Assembly (NCBI RefSeq): GCF_030123365.1
Contig: NZ_CP126107.1
Coordinates: 6,021,355 to 6,085,354 of the forward strand
Origin: Neobacillus sp. SuZ13
Lineage (GTDB): Bacteria; Bacillota; Bacilli; Bacillales; Cytobacillaceae
Length of the DNA: 64,000 bases
Direction: 5' to 3'
The translations under genes were made by a program, and so were the position numbers. Numbering within the stretch: position 1 is the stretch's first letter; the number at the start of each line of letters is the position of its first letter. Shown here one piece after another: positions 1 to 8,070 of the stretch. The notes beneath the pieces were generated by a model. It was not told the DNA's origin and did no database searches. It saw nothing but the letters and a program-made list of their open reading frames with translations.

Positions 1-343
1 GGTGCAATAGATTACGTAATAGAACTGCGATGGACTCAAAATAACCACCTAACCTTAATGGGATGGATAATAACGGTGCCAAGGTCAAAAGGCATAGCAA
101 TGGCAGAATTAAAAAGATCCCATCACTTATTCCTTCTACACCGGTCCCTTTTTCCCATTCAATCACTAATCCAGCCGTCATCATAAAAATACCGAGCCAG
201 CGTGGAAAGAGGTTTGCCTTAAAGGCACTGCTGATAAAAGCGGCTAAAGAAAGCCCGACTACCACAAATTGAAGCCATTCAAGCCCTAAGAAATACTGTA
301 TTAAAAATAATACACACATCCCCAAAATGAGATAACTCCGCAT
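1..343 (-). CDS. Multi-spanning membrane protein, partial (3' end outside window)
   Basis: An open frame starts at the ATG complementary to 341-343, preceded on the minus strand by a GGGAGAGG ribosome binding site, and runs off the left edge, so about 114 residues are visible. The translation is strongly hydrophobic, with at least three likely membrane helices: an N-terminal stretch around residues 3-20, one around 23-38 and further ones around 50-62 and 75-95. A short charged loop (EWEKGTGVEG) interrupts them. I do not recognise the family. The small ORF that can be read on the plus strand over the same bases is a shadow. Confidence 0.6.
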   Translation of the reverse strand, partial: MRSYLILGMCVLFLIQYFLGLEWLQFVVVGLSLAAFISSAFKANLFPRWLGIFMMTAGLVIEWEKGTGVEGISDGIFLILPLLCLLTLAPLLSIPLRLGGYFESIAVLLRNLLH

Positions 344-496
344 ATAAACCTCTCCCTGACTGAATATGGGAAAAAAATCTCCTATTCGTTTTTTTTAATT
401 TTCATATGAATCCTACTAAGAAGTCAATTTAATTTTCTGTGACCACCGGAGTAATTTATCCTTTCTTACCCAGACTAAAATCGAAAGAGGTGATAA

Positions 497-646
497 ATGA
501 TGGAAAAAGAGCATTCAAATGAAATAAAAAATGACGATGGGGAAAAATCAACAATATATGAAGAAGTGAAAAGAAAGAATATAATGGACTGGGGCATAAT
601 CGAAACTGCAGAAAGCGTCATGCCAAATAAAACTCGGAAAAGTTAA
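497..646 (+). CDS. Small acidic hypothetical protein, 49 aa
   Basis: A GAAAGAGGTGAT ribosome binding site precedes two consecutive ATG codons at 497 and 500. The frame encodes 49 residues, very hydrophilic and charged (MMEKEHSNEIKNDDGEKS at the start), with no membrane segment or cysteine, and closes with TAA at 644-646. The stop codon lies inside the loop of an intrinsic terminator, which fits a genuine short transcription unit. No family is recognised. A good ribosome binding site and an immediate terminator support it, but there is no homology evidence. Confidence 0.6.
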   Translation: MMEKEHSNEIKNDDGEKSTIYEEVKRKNIMDWGIIETAESVMPNKTRKS

Positions 647-657
647 TCCGAGTTTTT
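631..657 (+). terminator. Intrinsic terminator of the 49-aa ORF
   Basis: Perfect 8-bp stem AACTCGGA / TCCGAGTT with an 8-nt loop that contains the stop codon of the preceding ORF, followed by a run of seven T. Confidence 0.85.
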
Positions 658-896
658 TTATTGTATCGACTTATTTCTTCAGCTATCACTGTTTTCATTC
701 ATTTAGTATTGGGAGTCCTGATGATTGCTTCGTCTATTGATATCTCATGGGAGGTGCTTCATGTCGGAGCAGGCACGGGTTTATGTGGGCAGTGAAGCCT
801 TTATGAAAACGAGTCTAACCATTGTAACAAATCATCCAGTTCCTAATAAAAATGATGTTTAGAAATGCGAGAGAGAATGCTAAGGTTATTATGTAG

Positions 897-1390
897 CCAG
901 TGATGACCTTAACTTTGCGAGATTGAAATTGAAGAAGAAAAGGCCATCATTAAGGCGATGATGACCAAGTCTCCGCATGATTGAAGAGGAAAGGGTCATC
1001 ATCAATCCAATGATGACTAAATCTCCACATGATTGAAGAAGAAAAGGTCATCATCAAGCCGATGATGACCAAATCTCCACATGATTGAAGAAGAAAAGGT
1101 CATCATCAATCCAATGATGACCAAATCTCCACATGATTGAAGAAGAAAAGGTCATCATCAAGCCAATGATGACCAAACCTCCACATGATTGAAGATGAAA
1201 AGGTCATCATCAATCCAATGATGACCAAATCTCCACATGATTGAAGAAGAAAAGGTCATCATCAAGCCAATGATGACTAAATTTTCACATGATTGAAGAA
1301 GAAAAGGTCATCATCAATCCAATGATGACTAAATTTCCACATGATTGAAGATGAAAAGGTCATCATCAAGCCGATGATGACCAAAATTCC
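897..1390. repeat. Tandem array of about nine 52-bp palindromic repeats
   Basis: Units begin with GATTGAAGAAGAAAAGG at 979, 1031, 1083, 1135, 1187, 1239, 1291 and 1343, exactly 52 bp apart, after a more divergent first copy at about 921. Each unit carries a near-perfect dyad of GGTCATCAT with ATGATGACC, a 9-10 bp stem around a 5-7 nt loop. The loop alternates between AAGCC and AATCC types in successive copies, so the array probably grew as dimers. Apart from this array, 647-1426 holds no gene I can support. The array lies directly downstream of the minus-strand HPr kinase gene. Confidence 0.9.
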
Positions 1391-1426
1391 TAAATGACGT
1401 TCTCTAGCAAACTATTACTTAAATCT

Positions 1427-2362
1427 TTATTCCATACCAGAGTTTACAATATCGGCCTCAATCCTGCTCATGAACTCCTCTGCAGCGCTGTATCCTTGCT
1501 GCTTTAAATACCAGTTATTTGCGGCTGCTTCAATTAACCCCGCCACATCACGTCCAGGCTGGAGCTGAATTTCCATTGAGGGAATCTTAACACCCATATA
1601 GTCTGTATAGTGGAACTCCTGATCCAGATCATTATATAAGGCATCCTTTTCCCATTTAGTTAAATGAATATCAAGAGCAATACGGGTTTCATCTTGAAAA
1701 GCCTTGCGGCCGTATAGGCGAACCACATTCAACAAGCCAATACTTCGAAGAGCCAAAAACTCCTTGGTTTTTCCATCATGAGTGCCCAGAATCGTTTGCG
1801 GACTAAGCTTCTTTAGGACAATAATATCATCCGAAACCAGCCGATGTCCCCGGCGAATTAACGTGTGGGCCGTCTCACTTTTTCCTACCCCTGAATTCCC
1901 GCGAAGTAAGATTCCAATACCAGACACATTCATACAAACTCCATGCACAGCGATTTCTGGTGCTAATTCCTTTACTAAAAATGCATCTAATTTGGTAATA
2001 AATTCTGATGTTATCTCTGGTTTATTCGTCAATAACAAAGGAATACCTTGTTCAACACAATGATGGGTTAAATAGGTAAGTCCTTCTTCGCCAGCTGTAA
2101 CGATAAAACATGGCGGATGATAATGAACAATATTTCCAATTCGTATTCTACGTTCCTCTTTACTTAACTTATGTAAATAAGTAATTTCCTTTTTCCCTAA
2201 AATTTGAACTCGTTCTGTTGGAAAAAAATCAAAGTGGCCAACAAATTCCAAGCCTGGGCGATGAACCCGTGATTGCGTTATCATTTTTTGCAGTTGATCT
2301 TCACCGGCCAGTACTTTCAATGAAAACTTCCGAACCAAGTTTTCAACTGTTATTTTTTTCAC
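1427..2362 (-). CDS. HPr kinase/phosphorylase family protein, divergent copy
   Basis: The 311-residue product has HprK length and layout: an N-terminal domain (about 1-130) and a C-terminal P-loop kinase domain with conserved His140, Walker A GNSGVGKS at 155-162 and the RGHRLVSDD segment whose Asp178-179 are the expected catalytic acids. HprK phosphorylates Ser46 of HPr in carbon catabolite control, or removes the phosphate. The family signature that reads LEIRGLG in B. subtilis is FLALRSIG here (about 202-209), so the conserved Glu and Gly are replaced. The gene stands alone, without lgt or the pyrophosphatase gene that accompany the usual hprK. It is probably a second, specialised paralogue whose target could be HPr, Crh or something else. 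Confidence 0.85.
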   Translation of the reverse strand: MKKITVENLVRKFSLKVLAGEDQLQKMITQSRVHRPGLEFVGHFDFFPTERVQILGKKEITYLHKLSKEERRIRIGNIVHYHPPCFIVTAGEEGLTYLTHHCVEQGIPLLLTNKPEITSEFITKLDAFLVKELAPEIAVHGVCMNVSGIGILLRGNSGVGKSETAHTLIRRGHRLVSDDIIVLKKLSPQTILGTHDGKTKEFLALRSIGLLNVVRLYGRKAFQDETRIALDIHLTKWEKDALYNDLDQEFHYTDYMGVKIPSMEIQLQPGRDVAGLIEAAANNWYLKQQGYSAAEEFMSRIEADIVNSGME

Positions 2363-2488
2363 CCTATATTCACCGTCCTAATAGTCTTCCTATAGTTGAA
2401 TTATACTGAAGAATAATGGAACAGTCATCCATTTACGAACGAATTCCTGAAAGTCTGGATTAAATCAAACACCTCTCCACAAGGAAAA

Positions 2489-3676
2489 TCAATCTAGCTT
2501 ATAGTACCTGCAAACTACATAGCCTACTGATTTAGCGGCAACGATCAGTGCATCTTCATCGATATCAAATTTTGGATTATGATTGAAATATGGCTTTTCC
2601 ACACCTTTTGGCGTACATCCAATATAAAAATAACAGCCTGGGATTTTTTCTAAATAATAAGCAAAGTCATCGGATGGTGACATCATAGGGAACGGAGCAA
2701 CTTGCTTAATATCAGGATCATTTGCATTTTCCAAGCTCTCTTTCACTGCTGAGGTTACTTCTGGGTTATTATAAAGTGGTGGATAGTCAGAAGCATAGGT
2801 TAACTCGCATTGTACTCCAAATTCGGATTCACTTCCCTTAACAATCCTGCGTAATTCCTTCTCAATGATTTCCTTAGTTTCCCCAGTCATGTAGCGGATA
2901 TCACCTTCTAATTCAACACAATCCTTTATGACATTGAAGCTACCCTTTCCATCAAAGGAACCAATTGTAATAACTCCCATATCAAACGGATTTAACCGGC
3001 GGCTGATAATCGTTTGCACAGCTGTAACAAAATAAGCGCCAGCGACGATCGCATCATTTGCCGTGTGTGGGGAAGAGCCGTGTCCGCCAACACCCTGAAT
3101 CCTCAGCTTAAAATATGATCTTCCGGCCATCGAAAAGCCACTGTGATAGCCAACATGACCAGCAGGAGCCATAGGTAGTAAGTGAATCCCAAAAATGTTT
3201 TCAACATCGGTAAGCACCCCGGAGTCAACGATACTTTTGGCACCGCCCGGCGGCACTTCCTCTGCATGCTGGTGAATAATTTTGATGGTGCCTGGTATTT
3301 CATCTTTTAATTGAATAAGGCAATCCGCAAGAATCATTAAATAGGCCGTATGCCCATCATGAGCACAGGCATGCATGACACCTTCATTCCTAGATTTGAA
3401 GGGCAGCTCTGTTTCCTCTAAAATCGGAAGGGCATCAAAATCAGCACGAAGGGCAATCGTTTTTCCAGGCTTTCCCCCCTTAATTGTTATGATAATCCCA
3501 TGACCATTCCCAACATTGGGCTGAATTTCAACATTCTTTCCCTTATAAAAGTCTAAAATATATTGTGCCGTTTTTTCCTCTCTAAAGGATAACTCCGGAT
3601 TTTCATGCAGATATCGGCGAATTTGAATCATTTCATCTTTCCGAGTTTCTAACATTTCCATTAATTGTTTCTTCAT
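2489..3676 (-). CDS. M20 family metallo-amidohydrolase, divergent paralogue
   Basis: A 395-residue cytosolic M20D-type enzyme (N-acyl-amino-acid amidohydrolase or hippurate hydrolase family) that would cleave an N-acyl or N-aryl amide with a two-metal centre. The metal-binding Cys and His are in the HACAHDGH motif around residue 104 and the Glu pair in HQHAEE around 139. It is clearly homologous over its full length to the product at 12944-14131, but reads CAHD for the usual CGHD, QHAEE for QPAEE and SDDF for SEDF. The ATG at 3676 is preferred over the upstream TTG because GGGGG lies 9 bases before it and it matches the paralogue's start. It is monocistronic. The substrate cannot be read from sequence. 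Confidence 0.85.
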   Translation of the reverse strand: MKKQLMEMLETRKDEMIQIRRYLHENPELSFREEKTAQYILDFYKGKNVEIQPNVGNGHGIIITIKGGKPGKTIALRADFDALPILEETELPFKSRNEGVMHACAHDGHTAYLMILADCLIQLKDEIPGTIKIIHQHAEEVPPGGAKSIVDSGVLTDVENIFGIHLLPMAPAGHVGYHSGFSMAGRSYFKLRIQGVGGHGSSPHTANDAIVAGAYFVTAVQTIISRRLNPFDMGVITIGSFDGKGSFNVIKDCVELEGDIRYMTGETKEIIEKELRRIVKGSESEFGVQCELTYASDYPPLYNNPEVTSAVKESLENANDPDIKQVAPFPMMSPSDDFAYYLEKIPGCYFYIGCTPKGVEKPYFNHNPKFDIDEDALIVAAKSVGYVVCRYYKLD

Positions 3677-3789
3677 TTTCAAATGCCCCCAATATTTTAC
3701 TATCTCAAAGGTGCTAACTCTTCCATTCCAATCATGTTCTTAGCATGTCCTTTTTGAGTATTATTTTTCCATTATTTTCAAAGACAAAA

Positions 3790-3854
3790 TTAATCATTAA
3801 TTTACAATTCTTTACACACCCTTAATTAACATAGGAATAGTAGTAACCTATAAT
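3790..3854 (+). promoter_or_regulatory. Candidate PhoP (Pho box) promoter of tatA-tatC
   Basis: Four TT(A/T)ACA-like hexamers lie exactly 11 bp apart: TTAATC 3790, TTTACA 3801, TTACAC 3812 and TAATTA 3823. A TATAAT -10 element follows at 3849-3854. Hexamers repeated every 11 bp and no good -35 are typical of PhoP-activated promoters in Bacillus. The 14-mer TTTACAATTCTTTA recurs upstream of phoX. Confidence 0.6.
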
Positions 3855-3930
3855 CATAGGTGGAGATGAAAATTTACTAGCACTTTACAGACAACAATGG
3901 GAAAAACGAATTAAAGGAGGAAATTTTTAA

Positions 3931-4128
3931 ATGCTGCAAAATATTGGAGTACCTGGTTTGATTCTTATTCTTGTCATCGCCTTAATCATTTTCGGCCCTT
4001 CTAAATTACCAGAACTAGGCCGAGCGGTTGGCTCAACATTAAAGGAATTCAAGAAATCCACAAGAGATTTAGTTTCCGACGAAGAGCCCATAAAAACACA
4101 GCTCAAAAAAGAGGAGAAGGCGATATAA
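3931..4128 (+). CDS. tatA: Sec-independent protein translocase TatA
   Basis: The 65-residue protein has TatA/E architecture: a short N-terminus, one membrane helix at about 6-22, the FGPSKLPELGRAVG hinge and start of the amphipathic helix, and a charged cytoplasmic tail. With TatC it forms the pore that exports folded proteins carrying twin-arginine signals. An AAAGGAGG ribosome binding site lies before ATG 3931. tatC follows after 63 bp, and a Tat-type phoX gene converges from the other side. The arrangement recalls the B. subtilis phoD-tatAd-tatCd cluster, but with PhoX as the neighbour. Phosphate-starvation control is inferred from the upstream hexamers. Confidence 0.93.
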   Translation: MLQNIGVPGLILILVIALIIFGPSKLPELGRAVGSTLKEFKKSTRDLVSDEEPIKTQLKKEEKAI

Positions 4129-4191
4129 TCCAAATCACTTTTTAAGAGGATGTAAGGAGGCTTGCATCTTCTTTTTCATAAGGAGGTCCCG

Positions 4192-4914
4192 ATGAAAAAC
4201 CACGATATGGCTCTTATTGGTCATTTTGAAGAATTACGCAAACGACTTATTTTCGTCCTAGGAACCTTTATTCTGCTCTTCATTTTATCCTTTATCTATG
4301 TGGAGGATATTTATAACTGGCTAGTGAGGGACTTGGAAGTAAAGCTGGCCATATTAGGACCAAGCGACATTTTATGGGTCTATATGATCCTATCAAGTGT
4401 TGCAGCGATTGCGGGAACCATCCCAATGGCCGCCTATCAAACTTGGTTATTTGTCCGTCCCGCTTTGAAAGAAACAGAACGTAAAGTAACGCTGGCATAT
4501 ATTCCGGCTCTATTCCTACTATTTATTTTCGGAATTTGCTTCGGCTATTTTGTCATTTTTCCTACGGTTTTTCAATTCCTCCTCTCGATGTCAGAGGATA
4601 TGTTTATGACTTTTTTCACAACAGAAAAGTACTTTATGTTCTTAATTCATATGACATTGCCTTTTGGTTTTTTATTCGAACTGCCAGTGATTATTATGTT
4701 CCTAACCAGTGTCGGAGTGCTGAATCCCTACCGATTGCAAAAGATTCGAAAATACGCCTATTTTGTGCTAATTTTAATCGCAATCTTCATCACCCCGCCT
4801 GATTTTCTATCAGACATCTTAGTAGTCATTCCTCTGATTTTCCTATATGAATGCAGTGTTGTATTATCAAAGGCCGTTTATCGACGAAAACAACAATTGA
4901 ATCTAGCTGCATAA
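4192..4914 (+). CDS. tatC: Sec-independent protein translocase TatC
   Basis: A 240-residue polytopic membrane protein with six predicted helices and the conserved N-terminal segment GHFEELRKRL, characteristic of TatC, the subunit that recognises the twin-arginine signal. ATG 4192 is chosen because AAGGAGG lies 7-8 bases upstream. An upstream in-frame TTG at 4162 would add ten residues but has no better site. It is cotranscribed with tatA and ends at a terminator. The likely cargo encoded next door is the PhoX phosphatase. Confidence 0.94.
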   Translation: MKNHDMALIGHFEELRKRLIFVLGTFILLFILSFIYVEDIYNWLVRDLEVKLAILGPSDILWVYMILSSVAAIAGTIPMAAYQTWLFVRPALKETERKVTLAYIPALFLLFIFGICFGYFVIFPTVFQFLLSMSEDMFMTFFTTEKYFMFLIHMTLPFGFLFELPVIIMFLTSVGVLNPYRLQKIRKYAYFVLILIAIFITPPDFLSDILVVIPLIFLYECSVVLSKAVYRRKQQLNLAA

Positions 4915-4922
4915 GATGAACA

Positions 4923-4957
4923 AAAAGTCTCAGACAATGTGCTAAGACTTTTTTTAT
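4923..4957 (+). terminator. Terminator downstream of tatC
   Basis: AAAGTCT pairs with AGACTTT around a 14-nt loop, followed by a T run. It lies immediately after the tatC stop. Confidence 0.7.
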
Positions 4958-4991
4958 GCAACGGTCGATCATCGTTAGCTATGTATATATC

Positions 4992-5033
4992 AAAAAGATG
5001 TAAACCAGACACGGGGCTTGTTTACATCTTTTT
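4992..5033 (-). terminator. Terminator downstream of phoX (bidirectional)
   Basis: A perfect 14-bp stem, AAAAAGATGTAAAC with GTTTACATCTTTTT, flanked by A and T runs, so it can act on both strands. It lies 18 bp after the phoX stop. Confidence 0.85.
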
Positions 5034-5050
5034 ATAGATTCCTATAAAGT

Positions 5051-6493
5051 TTAAATCTTGAGTCCGTGGCGCTCAAATGCTGCGGCTTCAAGAACTGACA
5101 TCCCATTTTGCTCAGCAAATGCAACCAGCTTGTCAGAAACTTGTGGTGCAAATTGCTTTGAAGGAGTAGCGTAGGACATTTCCCTTGCACGTGCCGCGTT
5201 GTGACGTTGGAATGGCCCCCAGATAGCAAAGGTTTTGCCCGGGCTTTGAATATTAACAAAAAGCGTGTTTCCGTCTGGCGAGAAGGTAGGGCCTGTCATT
5301 TCAGATCCATTGAGACGATTATGTGCAAAAGGATAGATCTTGCCTTCAGGTGTAATCCCCATAAGTCGGTCGTCGCCTGCTCCATCTTCTACGAACCAAA
5401 GGTCGCCCCATGGGGTCATGGAAATATTATCCGGAGATTCCATATCTTTTGCATCTGTTGCCTCATAGAAAAGCTCCAAGGTATTCGTGTGGGGAATATA
5501 GCGATATATACGTCCAAGATTTTTTTCGCCGGCAGAGCTGTCATCAAACCAAAAAACACCCTCTTGGAAGAACGCTCCCTCTAACTTTTTGAATTCAATA
5601 CAGCCTTGTGCCTTGGCATCCTCACGGCATAAATGAGGATCTAGTTCCTTCCAGACTATCTTAAATGTTTGTCCTGTTTTAAAGGTGCTTGCTGATGGGC
5701 CAGCCACCTCTTCAATCGCCGCCGCATAAAGCTTGCCGCCTTTTTGCAGGGCACCCGTTTGTTGGGTGGTGTCATTTGGGATGAAACGGTAGAAATAACT
5801 TGGGGATGCATCCTCAGTCAAGTAAACATATCCTGTCGCCGGATCAATCGCACAGGCTTCGTGAGAAAAGCGTCCCATATCCTTAATTGGGGTTCTCGAC
5901 ATTTCATTCTCCGGCTGCTGCGGGTCCACCTCGAATACATATCCATGTGTCGCGGTACGTGTTTCTTCACAAGTCAGCCAAGTACCCCAAGGTGTTGCCC
6001 CTCCTGCACAATTTCGAATGGTACCTGAAGAGGTTACATATTCTTTAATGACGTTTCGATTTGGACCTACAACTAGAGCAGTTGTACCCCCTGCAGATGC
6101 AGCATCATATGGCTTGGTGCCAATCACAGGATTTGCTGCACCATTGCTTAATTCATGATTACGAACAAGAATGGTCGTATTATTAGGTCCTTCAAAAGCT
6201 GCCATTCCATCAAAAGCGCCAGGAATTTTTCCGCCGTTTGTCAGTTGACCGCCTTCTTCAGAGATAATTTTGTAATGGAATCCTTTTGGAAGATCAAGAA
6301 TTCCATTCGGATCCGGTACCAAAGGACCATACCCGCCAAAACCACTCGTTGGATTATTGGTCGTATCCGCAAATGCTTTTGAACCCAGTGCTAACACTCC
6401 TGTTGATCCAAGGGTAAGGGCAAGCGTGCTCATTCCACCCACTTTTAAGAAATTGCGTCGATTCATGCCATTATTAGATACTTGATTTTCCAT
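5051..6493 (-). CDS. phoX: PhoX family alkaline phosphatase, Tat-exported
   Basis: The 480-residue product begins with a textbook twin-arginine signal, NRRNFLKVGG at residues 11-20, a hydrophobic stretch to about 38 and an Ala-Phe-Ala cleavage site near 42. The body is a DUF839/PhoX-type beta-propeller with repeated blades such as GGATPWGTWLTCEET and DNISMTPWGDLWFVED. PhoX enzymes are exported folded and release phosphate from organic phosphomonoesters. The tatA-tatC operon lies convergently next to it and presumably exports it. The upstream region has hexamers at 11-bp spacing that resemble Pho boxes. GGAGG lies about 12 bases before the ATG. Confidence 0.9.
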   Translation of the reverse strand: MENQVSNNGMNRRNFLKVGGMSTLALTLGSTGVLALGSKAFADTTNNPTSGFGGYGPLVPDPNGILDLPKGFHYKIISEEGGQLTNGGKIPGAFDGMAAFEGPNNTTILVRNHELSNGAANPVIGTKPYDAASAGGTTALVVGPNRNVIKEYVTSSGTIRNCAGGATPWGTWLTCEETRTATHGYVFEVDPQQPENEMSRTPIKDMGRFSHEACAIDPATGYVYLTEDASPSYFYRFIPNDTTQQTGALQKGGKLYAAAIEEVAGPSASTFKTGQTFKIVWKELDPHLCREDAKAQGCIEFKKLEGAFFQEGVFWFDDSSAGEKNLGRIYRYIPHTNTLELFYEATDAKDMESPDNISMTPWGDLWFVEDGAGDDRLMGITPEGKIYPFAHNRLNGSEMTGPTFSPDGNTLFVNIQSPGKTFAIWGPFQRHNAARAREMSYATPSKQFAPQVSDKLVAFAEQNGMSVLEAAAFERHGLKI

Positions 6494-6532
6494 AAAATTA
6501 ATATTCCTCCTTATTTATGCTTTGTCTAACTA

Positions 6533-6613
6533 TTTATAGTGTAACTAGCAATCTTTAAGGATTAATGGAAATTAAGTAAGGATTAGGTAAATATGATTAA
6601 AGAATTGTAAAAA
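6533..6613 (-). promoter_or_regulatory. Candidate Pho box promoter of phoX
   Basis: Read on the minus strand, TTTACA (6613-6608), TTAATC (6602-6597), TACCTA (6591-6586), TACTTA (6580-6575) and CATTAA (6569-6564) follow at 11-bp steps. A TATAAAT -10-like element lies at 6538-6532. The first two hexamers match those upstream of tatA. Confidence 0.5.
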
Positions 6614-6665
6614 TACTCTAAAGGGCTAAATAAAAATGACTTTAATAAATTGTTGATTTCCTGTG

Positions 6666-7829
6666 CTAATGTGTCCCTCTAACATCTAATGTAGTGTTAG
6701 TTACATTCTTTTTCACAAATGTTGAATAGTTGATTTTTTCTTGCAATTTTTCATAAAAAAGGTCTGGATCAATTGGCAAGACTACCGTTTCGTTTAACCA
6801 TGAGGATAAATAGATGGCATTTGAAATTTCGAGTGCTTTCACACCCTCTTCACCTGGTGAAAGTAAGGGTGAATTCTTACCAATTGCATCAATCCAGTTT
6901 TGAATAATGATTGCATGATTGGCATTATCACTTTTTACAGGAATTTTGATTCTTTGGGATTCAGGCTGGCCGAATCCACCTTTATAAGAAGAATTAAACT
7001 CACGCTCAGATTGTGTTAATTGGTAAAAAACAAGGTCCTCATTTTCAACGACAATTTTCCCACGGTCCCCAACAATCTCATAGCGATTCGTACCTGGTGC
7101 CTCTCCAGTTGAAGCAATAATTACGCCTGTCGCTCCATTTTCATATTCCAAAAATGCAGTGACATCATCCTCCACTTCAATATCATGATACTTTCCAGAA
7201 ATGCTCATTGTACGGATGCTCTTTGGCATAACCCCCGTTGTCCACTGCAAAACATCGATATGGTGAAGTGCCTGATTTAATAAAACACCCCCGCCTTCTC
7301 CGTTCCATGTCGCCCTCCATTTACTCGAATCATAATAGCTTTGTGGACGATACATATCCGTAAAAATCCAATTCACCCTTTTTAATTCCCCTAGTTGGCC
7401 TGATTGAATAAGATCTCGAATTTTTTGATACAGCGAATTTGACCTTTGGTTATACATAATGCCAAACTTTTTCCCAGAAGCTTTCGCTGCAGCATTCATT
7501 TCCAGTACATTTTTGGTATAGACGCCAGCCGGTTTTTCGATAAGGACATGCTTCCCCTTTGCAAAGGCCTTTTTGGCTAATTCCGGATGACTGTAATGCG
7601 GTGTTGCAATCAGTACAGCATCGATTCCTGATTCATTGAAAAAGGCCTCTTCCTCCTTGAAAATTTTTACAGCTTCATTTGTATTTCCTTTAACCCATGC
7701 TCTTCGGCCTTCATTACTGCTGCAAACCGCCGTTAACACAGCTCCTTTAATTTGCCCTTGATGCAACATTTGAACATGTAAACTACCGATATTTCCTATC
7801 CCAATTACACCAACTTTAACTAAACTCAT
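6666..7829 (-). CDS. Gfo/Idh/MocA family NAD(P)-dependent oxidoreductase
   Basis: A 387-residue sugar or cyclitol dehydrogenase-like protein. The N-terminal Rossmann fold is seen in GVIGIGNIGSLH (about 7-18), the family EKPAG motif with its catalytic-site Lys is near 97-101, and the C-terminal alpha/beta substrate domain contains GGGVLLNQALHHIDVLQW with a conserved His. Members oxidise or reduce sugars, inositols or their derivatives; the substrate is unknown. It is transcribed divergently from an IclR-type regulator across about 240 bp, which suggests control by that regulator. Base composition looks like its neighbours. Confidence 0.88.
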   Translation of the reverse strand: MSLVKVGVIGIGNIGSLHVQMLHQGQIKGAVLTAVCSSNEGRRAWVKGNTNEAVKIFKEEEAFFNESGIDAVLIATPHYSHPELAKKAFAKGKHVLIEKPAGVYTKNVLEMNAAAKASGKKFGIMYNQRSNSLYQKIRDLIQSGQLGELKRVNWIFTDMYRPQSYYDSSKWRATWNGEGGGVLLNQALHHIDVLQWTTGVMPKSIRTMSISGKYHDIEVEDDVTAFLEYENGATGVIIASTGEAPGTNRYEIVGDRGKIVVENEDLVFYQLTQSEREFNSSYKGGFGQPESQRIKIPVKSDNANHAIIIQNWIDAIGKNSPLLSPGEEGVKALEISNAIYLSSWLNETVVLPIDPDLFYEKLQEKINYSTFVKKNVTNTTLDVRGTH

Positions 7830-7929
7830 CTAAATTCCCCATCGATTTTTGACGTATTGTTTAACAGTTTATATAAAGAAATCATTTGGGTATTTTCATT
7901 AATTTTGCGAATAGCGAATTTACTTATTA

Positions 7930-8042
7930 ACCACATAGTGGTACACTTGTATCATATAATGGTTAACTCTATAATAATGAATGCTAAAATCATTTGTCAA
8001 TAGATAGCTCACTTTTGATACTTTCAGCTATTATTATAAAAT
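7930..8042. promoter_or_regulatory. Divergent intergenic region with operator-like palindrome and iclR promoter
   Basis: ACCAC-ATA-GTGGT forms a 5-bp dyad at 7930-7942. A plus-strand promoter TTGATA (8015-8020), 16-bp spacer, TAAAAT (8037-8042) would place the transcript start after ATG 8041, which supports ATG 8071 as the iclR start. Both assignments are inferred from pattern only. Confidence 0.4.
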
Positions 8043-8070
8043 GGAGAAAATGATGGAGGAGTACATACTC

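Noticed and set aside
700..800. Hydrophobic plus-strand frame reading HLVLGVLMIASSIDISWEVLH, possible gene fragment
   Set aside because: It stops at once (TGA after GLCGQ) and has no start or family match I can defend. It may be a decayed membrane gene, but the evidence is too thin.
891..1390. CRISPR array
   Set aside because: The 52-bp units are repeats throughout with no unique spacers, and no cas genes are present.
5238..5245. CCCGGG-containing sites as Noc-binding sequences (also near 13494)
   Set aside because: The flanks do not match ATTTCCCGGGAAAT.
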